A stretch of 64,000 nucleotides of DNA, taken from positions 87,674 through 151,673 of the forward strand of contig NZ_JAPQFJ010000011.1 of assembly GCF_026738875.1 (NCBI RefSeq), given 5' to 3'. Below the pieces are notes generated by a model. The model had not been told where the DNA came from and searched no databases. It saw nothing but the letters and a program-made list of their open reading frames with translations. The stretch comes from Clostridium brassicae. Lineage in GTDB: Bacteria; Bacillota; Clostridia; Clostridiales; Clostridiaceae. Positions within the stretch are counted from its first letter, which is position 1, and every line of letters starts with the position of its first letter. This document shows, piece after piece, positions 9,338 to 18,263 of the stretch. A program made the translations under genes and the position numbers.

Positions 9338-9700
9338 CTATGTAATACTATGTAATTTTTCATTAACTTCTTCTGGTGTTAAATTATAGGCATTTATTAT
9401 TGGTATAGATGTGCTTAGAGTTATAGCGTTTTCATTTAAAATACCTGTATTAATAGGAGAGACTGTAGAAAGCCCATATTGAATTCCAATTAAATTTGAG
9501 TTTATTCCTGAAGCACCAGTAATTTCATCGTGTATTTCCAATATGTTTCTATTAATTTCATTTGTTACGATGGCATCATATTTTCTAAAGTACTCTAAAT
9601 TGTTTTTTTCATTTTCATAAAATGAGTCAACTTTAAACCCTTTTTCTTTTAAATAATTTGCTAAATGCTCTAATCCTTTTTCAACAGCAATATAGTACAT
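9338..9700 (-). CDS. YkuS/UPF0180-like protein
   Basis: The 120-residue product resembles the UPF0180 (YkuS) family in its N-terminal half: IAVEKGLEHLANYLKEKGFKV followed by YDAIVTNE, a small Rossmann-like alpha/beta pattern. The remaining 50 residues extend beyond the usual short family members. The ATG at 9700 is preceded by AGAGGTGAT at good spacing, so I prefer it to the GTG three codons upstream. Function in the family is unknown. It stands alone between the deacetylase and the divergent cold-shock gene. Confidence 0.65.
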   Translation of the reverse strand: MYYIAVEKGLEHLANYLKEKGFKVDSFYENEKNNLEYFRKYDAIVTNEINRNILEIHDEITGASGINSNLIGIQYGLSTVSPINTGILNENAITLSTSIPIINAYNLTPEEVNEKLHSIT

Positions 9701-9895
9701 TTTTATCACCTCTAACTTTATTATTTGTATAAAAGAGGAGTATATTACATAAATCTAAAAAAAAATTATTTCAATGAATTATAAATGAAAATATGGTAAA
9801 AATAAGATTGAAAAGATAGAATGTAATGAAAGGTTATTTATTAAAAGAATAAACGAAATACAACGCTTTTGAAGTCTTTAAAATGGATGTATTCG

Positions 9896-9924
9896 TTGAC
9901 AAAAATTGAGGTATATGGTAACAT
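9896..9924 (+). promoter_or_regulatory. Vegetative-type promoter of the cold-shock gene
   Basis: TTGACA at 9896-9901, a 17-base spacer, then TAACAT at 9919-9924. This predicts a leader of roughly 37 bases before the csp ATG, with TAGGAGGA as ribosome binding site. Confidence 0.7.
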
Positions 9925-9967
9925 TATTTCATTACATTTAATAATAGTTATTAGGAGGATTTTTTTA

Positions 9968-10168
9968 ATGAAAGTTGGAACAGTAAAATGGTTTAATGCT
10001 GAAAAGGGATTTGGATTTATATCTGTAGAAGGAGAAGATGATGTATTCGTACATTACTCAGCTATCCAAACAGAAGGATTCAAGACTTTAGAAGAAGGTC
10101 AAAAAGTTGAATTCGAAATAACTGAAGGTGCTAGAGGACCTCAAGCTGCTAACGTAGTTAGAGCATAA
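9968..10168 (+). CDS. cspA: CspA-family cold-shock protein
   Basis: A 66-residue single OB-fold RNA/ssDNA chaperone. Both nucleic-acid motifs are present: [12 protein letters not shown] (RNP1) and DVFVHYSAI (RNP2). The ATG at 9968 follows TAGGAGGA. The longer open frame upstream runs back through the promoter and is not translated. Codon use differs from the neighbours: gct, cca-free, gaa-rich, consistent with high expression. The leader is short compared with the long thermosensor leader of E. coli cspA, so the same RNA switch is not evident. Confidence 0.95.
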   Translation: MKVGTVKWFNAEKGFGFISVEGEDDVFVHYSAIQTEGFKTLEEGQKVEFEITEGARGPQAANVVRA

Positions 10169-10286
10169 TTGACTTTCAAATGGTATTTGTAATGCAAATA
10201 GTTTTTATTATATAGTCATATTAATTATTACATATATAATAAAGGGTTATTTAATCATAAATAGTATTTGTACTACAGATAGTTTT

Positions 10287-10316
10287 AAAAGTGATATTCA
10301 TGTGAATATCACTTTT
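10287..10316 (+). terminator. Terminator after the cold-shock gene
   Basis: AAAAGTGATATTCA and TGAATATCACTTTT form a perfect 14-bp stem with a two-base loop. Between the gene and this hairpin, two related segments (about 10180 and 10258, GTATTTGTA...AATAGTTTT-like) repeat imperfectly. Confidence 0.75.
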
Positions 10317-10390
10317 GTTGTATTCAAAGAGAAATCCCTATACTATTATTTTTATATTGTATTATCAATTTATTATTTGGGGTGAGGTTT

Positions 10391-11635
10391 ATGAAAAAAG
10401 AGTTTTATATTAGGAATAGAAAAAAAATAATGGATAAAATTGAAGATAACTCAATGGTAGTTTTATTTGGAGGTAGAGCACCTTATAAATCTGCGGATGA
10501 GACATACCCTTTTACACCAAATAGAAATTTTTATTATTTAACAGGGATAGACAGAGAAAATATAATTTTATTAATGACAAAAAGAAATAATAAAATAGAA
10601 GAAGTTTTATTTATAGAAGAATCTGATCCGGTTATGGCAAGATGGGTTGGAGAAAGAATGAATGCTGAAGAAGCAGAAGAATGTTCAGGGATAAAGAATA
10701 TAGATTATATTAAAAACTTCAATGAGGGTTTTGCTTCATTTATTTCAAGGTTCAATTATGACAAATTGTATTTAGATCTTGAAAGACAAGAATGGGGTAT
10801 TCAATTTACAGAAGCACAAAATTTTGCATCAGAAACAAGGCTTAAATACCCACACATAGTAATAAAAAATATTTATAGTGATATATGTGATCTTAGAACT
10901 ATAAAGAGTAAAGAAGAAGTAGATGAGATAAGAAAAGCAATTAGCATTACAAAAATGGGTATAGAAGAAATGATGAAAAATGCAGAGCCTAAAATGATGG
11001 AGTATGAAATAGAAGCTTATTTTGATCATGTACTTACATCAAAAGGGGTTAAAGATAAAGCGTTCAAGACTATAGCAGCTGCTGGCAAAAATGGTACTAT
11101 ACTTCACTATTCTGATAATAATGGTAAGTGCATGGAGAATGATTTAATTTTATTTGATTTAGGAGCTCAATGGAATTACTATAATGGGGATATTAGTAGA
11201 ACTTTTCCCGTATCTGGTAAATTTACAGAAAGACAAAAACAGGTTTACAATGTAGTTTTGAAGGCCAATGAAGAAATTATAAAAGCCGTTAAGCCAGGTA
11301 TGCCTTTTTCGGAACTTAATGAAATAGCAAAAAAAGTTTTAGCAGAAGGATGCAAGGAATTAGGATTAATAAAAGAAGATAGTGAACTTTCAAAGTACTA
11401 TTTTCATGGAGTAAGTCATTACTTAGGACTTGATACTCATGATGTAGGGGATAGGGAGGCTATGCTTGAGGCAGGAATGGTATTTACTAATGAACCAGGC
11501 TTGTATATTCCAGAAGAAGGTATAGGAATAAGGATAGAGGATGATATTTTGGTTACTGAATGTGGATGCGAAAATCTTTCAAAAGATATAATTAAAACAG
11601 TTGAGGAAATTGAAGAGTTTATGAAAAAAGCTTAA
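10391..11635 (+). CDS. pepP: Xaa-Pro aminopeptidase, M24B family
   Basis: Removes N-terminal residues preceding proline; cytoplasmic dinuclear metal enzyme. The 414 residues comprise an AMP_N domain (about 1-125, FPFTPNRNFYYLTG-like region) and a pita-bread domain with metal ligands in LFDLGAQWNYYNGDISRTFP (two Asp), HGVSHYLGLDTHD (His), TNEPGLYIPEEGIGIRIEDD (two Glu). All are intact. I prefer the ATG at 10391 (GGGGTGAGG just upstream) over the GTG at 10382, which lies within that ribosome binding site. A hairpin follows directly, so the gene is probably monocistronic. Confidence 0.9.
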   Translation: MKKEFYIRNRKKIMDKIEDNSMVVLFGGRAPYKSADETYPFTPNRNFYYLTGIDRENIILLMTKRNNKIEEVLFIEESDPVMARWVGERMNAEEAEECSGIKNIDYIKNFNEGFASFISRFNYDKLYLDLERQEWGIQFTEAQNFASETRLKYPHIVIKNIYSDICDLRTIKSKEEVDEIRKAISITKMGIEEMMKNAEPKMMEYEIEAYFDHVLTSKGVKDKAFKTIAAAGKNGTILHYSDNNGKCMENDLILFDLGAQWNYYNGDISRTFPVSGKFTERQKQVYNVVLKANEEIIKAVKPGMPFSELNEIAKKVLAEGCKELGLIKEDSELSKYYFHGVSHYLGLDTHDVGDREAMLEAGMVFTNEPGLYIPEEGIGIRIEDDILVTECGCENLSKDIIKTVEEIEEFMKKA

Positions 11636-11658
11636 ATCTTAATGATTTGAGCTTTTTT
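11624..11658 (+). terminator. Terminator after the aminopeptidase gene
   Basis: AAAAAAGCTTAAATC (overlapping the stop codon) pairs with GATTTGAGCTTTTTT, ending in a T run. Confidence 0.75.
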
Positions 11659-11820
11659 ATTTGTGTTTAAAAGGTATATTTTATAGACTGTTAAATGACA
11701 GTATTTAGCCTTTAAATAAGTTCTAAATTATATAAATAATCCATTACATGTATAAAAATGAATAATTACAATAAAAAAAATACAAAAATATCATAAGTAT
11801 TCAATAAATAGGTGAATATA

Positions 11821-11849
11821 TTGACAAAAATGAAAGATTGGATTATAAT
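11821..11849 (+). promoter_or_regulatory. Consensus vegetative promoter of putP
   Basis: TTGACA (11821-11826), exactly 17 bases, TATAAT (11844-11849): a perfect sigma-A consensus. The leader to the putP start would be about 90 bases. The remaining part of the 11659-11947 gap shows only AT-rich sequence. Confidence 0.85.
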
Positions 11850-11947
11850 AATTGCATAATTTACTATGATAAAGTATCGAAATATAAATTATGTTATAGT
11901 AGTTATTTATTTGGTATTTAAAATTTGAAGATGGAGGAAAGGCATAA

Positions 11948-13438
11948 TTGATTAAAATTAATTTTATAATTGTAATAATGTTTTTTATTTATTTACTGGC
12001 TATGATGGGAATAGGACTTATATTCTATTTTAAAACTAAGGATTTATCTGACTATGTTTTGGGAGGAAGGCAGTTGGGGGGATGGGTAACTTCTTTGAGT
12101 GCCCAAGCTTCGGATATGAGTGGATGGCTTCTTATGGGGTTACCAGGAGCAGCTTATTTAATGGGAATGGGTTCAATATGGATTGCTATAGGACTTGCTA
12201 TAGGTACATATTTAAATTGGAGAATTATAGCTAAGAGATTAAGAATATATACTCAAGTTTCTGGAGACTCACTCACATTACCAGACTACTTTGAAAATAG
12301 ATTTAGAGATAGTTCAAAAATATTAAGAATAGTTTCAGCCATTTTTACTTTAGTTTTTTTCTTAGTTTATACTTCATCTGGGTTTGTAGCTGGAGGAAAG
12401 TTATTTAGTACAGTTTTTGGGATATCGTATATAAAGGCTTTAACAATAGGGGCAATAGTTATTGTTGTATACACATTTCTTGGCGGTTTTATGGCCGTGT
12501 GTTGGACTGATTTTTTCCAAGGAATGATGATGTTTGGAGCTGTTATAGTAGTTCCTATTATAGCAGTAAAAAGTTTAGGTGGAATTAGCGAAAGTGTTAA
12601 TATTATTAAAGGCATAAATTCAAATCTATTAAGTCCGTTTATGGATTTGAAAGGGTATAGTATACCTTTAATATCAATTATATCTTCTCTAGCATGGGGA
12701 GTTGGATATTTTGGACAACCACATATATTAGTTCGTTTTATGGCTATAAAATCAGCTAAAGAAATAAGGAAAGCTAGGATAATTGCTATAATATGGGTTA
12801 TTTTTTCATTATCTGCTGCAATGATAATTGGAATGTTAGGATTAGCATACCTTGATACGCCTTTAGTGGGTAATGATAGTGAGAAGGTATTCCTAGTAAT
12901 GGTTAGTAAGATATTTAATCCTGTATTAGGTGGTTTTTTAATGGCTGCTGTTTTAGCAGCAATAATGAGTACAGCGGATTCACAACTTCTTGTTACAGCA
13001 TCTTCTATAACAGAAGATTTTTATAAGGTTTTATTTAGAAAAAATGCTAGTGAAAAAGAATTAGTTTTTGTAAGTAGATTAGCAGTCATTATTGTAGCTG
13101 TTATAGCATATTGTTTGGCTTTAGATGAAAGTAGTTCAATATTGAATATAGTTGCCTATGCATGGGCCGGTTTTGGAGCTACCTTTGGGCCTACTATTAT
13201 TCTATCTTTATTTTGGAAGAGGATGACAAGAAATGGGGCTTTAATAGGAATGATAGCTGGAGGAATAACGGTTATATTATGGAAGTCATTATCAGGAGGG
13301 ATCTTTGAACTATATGAGATAGTTCCTGGATTTATAATTTCAATAATTACTATAATTATTGTTAGTCTATTAGATAAAGAACCTGATGATGAAATAAAAA
13401 GAGAATTCGATATGGTAAAATCAAAAAGTAAGGAATAA
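11948..13438 (+). CDS. putP: Sodium/proline symporter
   Basis: Imports L-proline with sodium; SSS family, 496 residues and about 13 membrane segments. Diagnostic segments are SDYVLGGRQLGGWVTSLSAQASDMSGWLLMGLPG near the N terminus, GGFMAVCWTDFFQGMMM, WGVGYFGQPHILVRFMA and MSTADSQLLVTASSI, all characteristic of PutP. The TTG start at 11948 is preceded by GGAGGAAAGG. The charged tail after the last helix (DKEPDDEIKREFD) is also PutP-like. In a proteolytic Clostridium proline uptake could feed osmoprotection or Stickland reduction; that is inference. Confidence 0.92.
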   Translation: MIKINFIIVIMFFIYLLAMMGIGLIFYFKTKDLSDYVLGGRQLGGWVTSLSAQASDMSGWLLMGLPGAAYLMGMGSIWIAIGLAIGTYLNWRIIAKRLRIYTQVSGDSLTLPDYFENRFRDSSKILRIVSAIFTLVFFLVYTSSGFVAGGKLFSTVFGISYIKALTIGAIVIVVYTFLGGFMAVCWTDFFQGMMMFGAVIVVPIIAVKSLGGISESVNIIKGINSNLLSPFMDLKGYSIPLISIISSLAWGVGYFGQPHILVRFMAIKSAKEIRKARIIAIIWVIFSLSAAMIIGMLGLAYLDTPLVGNDSEKVFLVMVSKIFNPVLGGFLMAAVLAAIMSTADSQLLVTASSITEDFYKVLFRKNASEKELVFVSRLAVIIVAVIAYCLALDESSSILNIVAYAWAGFGATFGPTIILSLFWKRMTRNGALIGMIAGGITVILWKSLSGGIFELYEIVPGFIISIITIIIVSLLDKEPDDEIKREFDMVKSKSKE

Positions 13439-13444
13439 AAAGAA

Positions 13445-13480
13445 AAAGTCTGGATAAAGTAGTTTATCCAGACTTTTTTT
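13445..13480 (+). terminator. Terminator after putP
   Basis: AAAGTCTGGATAAA and TTTATCCAGACTTT form a 14-bp perfect stem with a GTAG loop, followed by more T. Confidence 0.85.
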
Positions 13481-13598
13481 ATTTTTATTATAATAAAAAG
13501 TAGTTAATATATGTTCTATAAATAAGCATAGTACTCTTTAGGTCTATTGCTATGAATAATTTATAATAATACAATCTATATTATAGGGGGGAATTATA

Positions 13599-14522
13599 AT
13601 GATTAAAGATACGTTTACTTTTAAGAGAACAGAAAACATAGAATCTTTTGTTTATAAATGGAAGCCAGAAGAAAATATAAAAATTAAAGCTGTACTTCAA
13701 ATAGCACATGGTATGGCAGAAACTGCATCAAGATATGAGAGAGTTGCTGAGAGATTAACAAAAGAAGGATATATCATATATGCTAATGATCATAGAGGAC
13801 ATGGAAAAACTGCAAAAGAAATAGAAAAATTAGGGGATTTAGGTGAAGATGGATTTAATGCTATGGTAGAGGACATGCATGAACTTAATAAAATTATAAA
13901 AAAAGAAAATCCTAATATTCCTATATTTTTATTAGGGCATAGCATGGGATCTTTTTTAACTCAAAGATATATATGTCTTTATGGGAAAGAATTAGAGGGA
14001 GCAATATTATCAGGATCTAGTGGAAGTAAAGGAATGCTAACTGATATTGGAAGGTTTTTAGCTAAAAGAGAAATTAGAAAGATAGGAAGAAGCGGAAAAA
14101 GTAAAAAATTAGATAAGCTATCTTTTGGGGGATATAATAAAGCATTTATTCCAAATAAGACGAATTTTGATTGGTTGAGTAGAGATGAAAAAGAAGTAAA
14201 GAAATATATAGATGATCCATTCTGTGGAACAATATTTACAGCAGGATTTTTTTATGATCTACTAGGAGGGCTAAAATTAATAGCAAATATAAACGAAGTA
14301 AGTAAAGTTCCAAAAAATTTGCCTATTTATATTTTTTCAGGAGATAAGGACCCTGTGGGGCAAAATGGCAAAGGAGTATTGAAGCTTGTTAGAGCATATA
14401 AGAATCAAGGGATTAAAGATTTAACTTATAAGCTATATAGAGATGGAAGACATGAGATGCTAAATGAATTAAATAAAGATGAAGTTATAGAGGATTTATT
14501 AACATGGCTTAAATCTCATTGA
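13599..14522 (+). CDS. Alpha/beta hydrolase (lysophospholipase / monoacylglycerol lipase type)
   Basis: The 307 residues carry the serine hydrolase fold of the Hydrolase_4 (monoglyceride lipase) group: HGMAETASRYERVAERL, NDHRGHGKTA, nucleophile elbow GHSMGSFLTQ (Ser), FSGDKDPVGQ (acid region) and RDGRHEMLNE (His). No signal peptide, so it is probably cytoplasmic. A strong AGGGGGGAA ribosome binding site precedes the ATG. Its natural substrate cannot be read from the sequence. Confidence 0.85.
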   Translation: MIKDTFTFKRTENIESFVYKWKPEENIKIKAVLQIAHGMAETASRYERVAERLTKEGYIIYANDHRGHGKTAKEIEKLGDLGEDGFNAMVEDMHELNKIIKKENPNIPIFLLGHSMGSFLTQRYICLYGKELEGAILSGSSGSKGMLTDIGRFLAKREIRKIGRSGKSKKLDKLSFGGYNKAFIPNKTNFDWLSRDEKEVKKYIDDPFCGTIFTAGFFYDLLGGLKLIANINEVSKVPKNLPIYIFSGDKDPVGQNGKGVLKLVRAYKNQGIKDLTYKLYRDGRHEMLNELNKDEVIEDLLTWLKSH

Positions 14523-14533
14523 TTATTAATAAT

Positions 14534-14586
14534 GGTTTCTAATCTTAATATAAAAAACTAGATACGGTGGATTAAGGTTAGAAGCC
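14534..14586 (+). terminator. Inverted repeat between the hydrolase and glycosylase genes
   Basis: GGTTTCTAATCTTAAT (14534-14549) pairs with ATTAAGGTTAGAAGCC (14571-14586), 14 of 16 positions. No T run follows, so it may be a structured spacer rather than a classic terminator. The GTTTCTAATCTT word recurs in the repeat at 59280-59400. Confidence 0.4.
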
Positions 14587-14610
14587 TGTTTATTAGAGAA
14601 AGGCGGTATA

Positions 14611-15234
14611 ATGATGAAATTAGATAGAGAGTTTTACGCTAAAGATGCAACTATATTAGCCAAAGATTTATTGGGAAAGATATTGGTACATGAAATAGAT
14701 GGATTTAAGATTTCAGGTAAGATAGTAGAGACTGAAGCATATATGGGAGCAATAGATAAAGGGGCTCATACATATAATTGGAAGAGAACTCCAAGGGTTG
14801 AAGCGATGTACGGAAAGCCAGGAATTTCATATGTGTATTTTATTTATGGTATGTATTATTGCTTTAATGTTGTTGCAAAGGAAAAAGAAATCCCGCAAGC
14901 AGTTCTTATTAGAGCACTGGAGCCTTTGGAAGGTAGGGAGGAGATGAGTAAAAATAGATTCAAAAAACCTTTTAATAATCTTACTAAAAGAGAAGTAATC
15001 AATTTAACAAATGGACCATCTAAGCTATGTAATGCCCTAAAAATAGATAAAACTAATAATGGAGAGGACTTATGCGAGAATAAGTTGTATATATTAGAAG
15101 GTGAAAATGAGAAATTTGATGTTGAGGCCTCAAAGCGTATAGGAATAGATTATGCCGAGGAAGCGAAGGATTATCCTTGGAGATTTTATGTTAAGGGTAA
15201 TCCCTATGTTTCTAAATTTAGGAAAAATAAATGA
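14611..15234 (+). CDS. DNA-3-methyladenine glycosylase (AAG/Mpg family)
   Basis: Excises alkylated purines to start base excision repair. The 207 residues show the family pattern: LAKDLLGKILVHE, the catalytic Glu in GKIVETEAYMGAIDKGAHTYNWKRTPR, MYGKPGISYVYFIYGMYYCFNVV (DNA-intercalating Tyr region), ALIRALEP-type segment and LTNGPSKLCNALKI. The alternative ATG at 14614 has better spacing from AAAGGCGG; either start changes the product by one residue. It is followed by a 183-base gap holding the deoR promoter. Confidence 0.93.
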   Translation: MMKLDREFYAKDATILAKDLLGKILVHEIDGFKISGKIVETEAYMGAIDKGAHTYNWKRTPRVEAMYGKPGISYVYFIYGMYYCFNVVAKEKEIPQAVLIRALEPLEGREEMSKNRFKKPFNNLTKREVINLTNGPSKLCNALKIDKTNNGEDLCENKLYILEGENEKFDVEASKRIGIDYAEEAKDYPWRFYVKGNPYVSKFRKNK

Positions 15235-15354
15235 GGAGAATTTGTTTTTTTACAAGTGTTTAGGTGAAAATCATTAAAAATGTGTGTGAAGATGTGGACG
15301 AATGTGGTTAAATGCAATTTTATGTGATAATTTTCTCGGAGATGTTGAATAAAG

Positions 15355-15383
15355 TTGTCAAATGTGATAAAATGTTGTTAATA
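15355..15383 (+). promoter_or_regulatory. Possible promoter of the deoR-adh-aldolase operon
   Basis: TTGTCA at 15355-15360, 17 bases, TTAATA at 15378-15383. The region 15290-15375 repeats the word AATGTG/ATGTTG several times (for example GTGTGTGAAGATGTGG, AAATGTGATAA, AAATGTTG), which could contain binding sites for the DeoR protein encoded next; that is inference. Confidence 0.45.
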
Positions 15384-15417
15384 GATAAAGTAAAGAATGG
15401 TAAGGTGATAAAAATTA

Positions 15418-16185
15418 ATGTTAGCAGTTGATAGATTAAAAAAAATAGAAGAATTATTAATTGAAAATGGTAGTGTAATGATTAATAATTTAAGCGAGTT
15501 GTTAGATGTTTCTGAAGAAACCATTCGAAGAGATTTAGAGAAACTTGAAAAAGAAAATAAATTAAAGCGTGTTAGAGGTGGAGCTTATTTACCTGAAACA
15601 TCAGATAATGAAGTTCCAATTAGAATAAGAGAAAATATATTTTTAGAAGAAAAACAATTAATTGGACAAAAATGTGTTGAATTGATTGAAGAAGGCGATT
15701 GTATAATGCTTGATAGTAGTACAACTGCTTTATATATCGCTAAAAATTTAAATAAAAGTAATAAAAAGGCAACAGTTATTACAAACTCGGTAAAAATTGT
15801 ATGTGAGTTTGAAAATAGTAAAAATATTAAAGTAATCTCTTTAGGGGGAACATTTAGAAAGTCTACCAGTTCTTTTATTGGATATATAGCAACTGATAGT
15901 TTGCAGAAATTGTTTGCTGATAAATCTTTTGTGAGTTGTTCTTCTATAAGTGTAGATTTTGGAGCAACAGATAACAATGAATCAGAAGCAATGGTGAGAA
16001 ACATTATGTTAAAGAATTCAGTGAAAAAATTCTTAGTTGTAGATCATACAAAATTTGACTCACCTTCAGTTAATCAAATTTGTAAATTAAATGATTTAGA
16101 TATGATTATAACAGATAAAACAATACCTAAAAAATATAAAGAAGTCCTAGTAAGACATGAAGTTGAGATAGTTTATTGTAAGTAA
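15418..16185 (+). CDS. DeoR-family transcriptional regulator
   Basis: A 255-residue repressor-type protein. The N-terminal winged helix has the DeoR signature RLKKIEELLIENGSVMINNLSELLDVSEETIRRDLEKLE (about 5-45). The effector domain is the DeoRC sugar-phosphate fold, with LDSSTTALYIAKNL and SLGGTFRKSTSSFIG. It is the first gene of the alcohol dehydrogenase-aldolase-isomerase-kinase run, so it probably controls that set in response to a phosphorylated sugar intermediate. The specific effector is unknown. Confidence 0.88.
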   Translation: MLAVDRLKKIEELLIENGSVMINNLSELLDVSEETIRRDLEKLEKENKLKRVRGGAYLPETSDNEVPIRIRENIFLEEKQLIGQKCVELIEEGDCIMLDSSTTALYIAKNLNKSNKKATVITNSVKIVCEFENSKNIKVISLGGTFRKSTSSFIGYIATDSLQKLFADKSFVSCSSISVDFGATDNNESEAMVRNIMLKNSVKKFLVVDHTKFDSPSVNQICKLNDLDMIITDKTIPKKYKEVLVRHEVEIVYCK

Positions 16186-16283
16186 TTAAATTAAGAAGAT
16201 TGTTAAGATCTAGTTATGCAATAAAAATATAGACCGTTTAGCATTAAGCTATACGAGATATGGGGGAAAGGTGGTAATTAGTA

Positions 16284-17447
16284 ATGGAAGATTTTAAATT
16301 TAAAAGTGCTACCAAAATTATTTTTGGAAAAGGTGCTGAAGATACTGTAGGTGAACATGTAGCAAAACATAGTCGCAAGGTATTAATTCACTATGGTGGA
16401 GAATATCTAAAAGAGTTTGGTATTCTTGATAGAGTTATTCAGTCACTTGAAAAAAGCGGTGTGGAATATGTTGTTTTAGACGGTGTTGTTCCGAATCCGA
16501 GATTATCATTAGTTTATAAAGGTATTAAGATTTGTAAGGAAGAAAACATTGATTTTGTACTAGCTATTGGAGGAGGCAGTTCTATTGATTCTTCTAAAGC
16601 TATTGCTTTAGGAACAAAGTATGATGGGGACGTCTGGGACTTTTATTGTGGTAAAGCAAGCCCTAAGTCAGCTCTAAAGGTTGGTACAATTCTCACAATT
16701 CCAGGCTCAGGTTCAGAAATGTCAGAGAGTAGTATCATTACTAATGAAAAAGGAAATTTAAAATTTGGTATAGATTGTGAATTGATAGTTCCTGAATTTT
16801 CTATTTTAAATCCTGAAATGTGTTATACAATACCACCCTACCTCATGTCTTGTGGAATAGCTGATATTTTATCTCATTTATTTGAAAGGTATTTTACTAC
16901 TACAAAAAGTTCAATTCTTAGTGATCATTTGTTAGAGGGTGCAATGAAAGCACTTTTAGAAGTTGCACCTAATATAAAGAAAGAACCTAAAAATTATGAT
17001 TATTGTTCAGAAATTATGTGGTTAGCAACAGTATCTCATAATGGTATGTTGGATGCTGGAAGAACTTCAGACTGGGGTTCTCATAGAATAGAACATGAAA
17101 TAAGTGCCCTTTACGATATAACTCATGGTGCAGGGATGGCTATAGTTTTCCCAGCATGGATGAAATATGTTAAGAATGAAAATATAGATAGATTTGTACA
17201 GTTAGCTACAAGAGTCTTTGGAGTTAAATGTGAAAACGATAAACAATTAGTAGCTAATAAAGGAATAGCTTGTTTAGAAGATTTTTTCAAGTCATTAGGA
17301 TTAAATACTACTTTAACTGAAGCTGGGGTTCCTGTGGATAAATTTGAAGAAATGGCACAAAAAGCTGTAGGTGATTCAGAATATGTAGGTAGATTTAAAA
17401 GAATAGGAAAAAATGATATAGTTGAGATTTTAAAATTATCAGTTTAG
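16284..17447 (+). CDS. Iron-containing (group III) alcohol dehydrogenase
   Basis: NAD(P)-dependent reductase/dehydrogenase of 387 residues, closest in pattern to the butanol dehydrogenase/YqhD side of the family. The nucleotide-binding loop GGGSSIDSSKAIAL, the IPGSGSEMSESSIITN segment and metal ligands in GIADILSHLFERYF and RIEHEISALYDITHGAGMAIVFPAWM (Asp/His) are intact. In this operon it could reduce the aldehyde released by the neighbouring aldolase: acetaldehyde from 5-deoxyribulose-1-phosphate, or 2-methylthioacetaldehyde from the methylthio analogue. That substrate assignment is inference from context. Confidence 0.88.
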   Translation: MEDFKFKSATKIIFGKGAEDTVGEHVAKHSRKVLIHYGGEYLKEFGILDRVIQSLEKSGVEYVVLDGVVPNPRLSLVYKGIKICKEENIDFVLAIGGGSSIDSSKAIALGTKYDGDVWDFYCGKASPKSALKVGTILTIPGSGSEMSESSIITNEKGNLKFGIDCELIVPEFSILNPEMCYTIPPYLMSCGIADILSHLFERYFTTTKSSILSDHLLEGAMKALLEVAPNIKKEPKNYDYCSEIMWLATVSHNGMLDAGRTSDWGSHRIEHEISALYDITHGAGMAIVFPAWMKYVKNENIDRFVQLATRVFGVKCENDKQLVANKGIACLEDFFKSLGLNTTLTEAGVPVDKFEEMAQKAVGDSEYVGRFKRIGKNDIVEILKLSV

Positions 17448-17510
17448 AAGATAAAAATAAGTAAGATTTATTATATAACTAATTGGACACTAAAAGTGCA
17501 CGTAATGAAA

Positions 17511-17558
17511 GGAGGTGGACTTTAGTGAGAGTTTTGTAATAGATACAAAATCTCACTA
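17511..17558 (+). promoter_or_regulatory. Strong Shine-Dalgarno followed by a stem-loop before the aldolase start
   Basis: AAAGGAGGTGG (17508-17518) is followed not by the aldolase ATG but by a hairpin: TAGTGAGAGTTTTGTA (17523-17538) pairs with TACAAAATCTCACTA (17544-17558). The ATG lies at 17569. A five-codon leader frame (GTG 17525, stop after four residues) also fits the Shine-Dalgarno. Either the hairpin shortens the distance to the start, or the leader frame couples translation. Confidence 0.5.
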
Positions 17559-17568
17559 GAGACAATAT

Positions 17569-18192
17569 ATGAATTCAAAAGAATTAAAAGAAGCATTATT
17601 AGAAACGGCAAAAGAAAGTTATAAATTAGGACTTGTAGCTGGGACAAGTGGAAATGTAAGTGTTTATGATGATGAGAGGGACGCTATGATTATAACTCCA
17701 TCAAGCATACCTTATGAAACAATGACTTTAGAAGATTTAGTTGTATTAAAACTTGATGGAACAATTGTTGAAGGGCACAATCAACCTTCTTCGGAGTGGA
17801 GGATGCATGCACAGATTTTTAAAGAAAGACAAGATATTAAGTGTGTTTTGCATACACATTCTCCATATGCAACAGGTTTTGCTGTATGTAGAGAATCTAT
17901 ACCAGTAATTCTAATTGAGATGGTACCATTTATTGGAGGAGATGTTCCCGTTGCAAAATTTGGAATGCCAGGAACAGATAGTGTCGGAATTGAAGCATTA
18001 AAAGTTTTAAAAGATAGAAAGGCATGTTTATTGAGCAATCATGGAACTTTAGCAATTGGAGAAACTATTGATAAAGCTTTTATATCATCAATTTATCTTG
18101 AAGATGCTGCAAAAATATATCACATTGCTAAAAATGCTGGAGATGTAAAAGTTCTTTCTGAAAAAGAAATAGATGCTATGAGAAATTCTTAA
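17569..18192 (+). CDS. drdA: Class II aldolase (5-deoxyribulose-1-P / fuculose-1-P aldolase type)
   Basis: Zinc aldolase of 207 residues that splits a ketose-1-phosphate into DHAP and an aldehyde. Motifs are GLVAGTSGNVSV and ITPSSIPYETM (phosphate binding), DGTIVEGHNQPSSEWRMHAQIF (catalytic Glu), HTHSPYATGFA (two zinc His) and SNHGTLAIG (third His). All ligands are intact. Placement between an alcohol dehydrogenase and an MtnA-like isomerase plus MtnK-like kinase matches the reported drdA-drdI-drdK / DHAP-shunt arrangement better than fucose catabolism, as no fucose isomerase or kinase is present. The symbol is a context-based suggestion. Confidence 0.8.
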   Translation: MNSKELKEALLETAKESYKLGLVAGTSGNVSVYDDERDAMIITPSSIPYETMTLEDLVVLKLDGTIVEGHNQPSSEWRMHAQIFKERQDIKCVLHTHSPYATGFAVCRESIPVILIEMVPFIGGDVPVAKFGMPGTDSVGIEALKVLKDRKACLLSNHGTLAIGETIDKAFISSIYLEDAAKIYHIAKNAGDVKVLSEKEIDAMRNS

Positions 18193-18263
18193 TATAATTA
18201 TACGAAACTTTATAAAATAACAAGGGTTGAGTTGCAGTAATATTAAAAAAAGAGGTGTAGTAA

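Noticed and set aside
17569..18192. Fucose catabolism based on the fuculose-phosphate aldolase-like gene
   Set aside because: No fucose isomerase, fuculokinase or fucose permease is near; the MtnK/MtnA-like partners support 5-deoxyribose or methylthioribose salvage instead.
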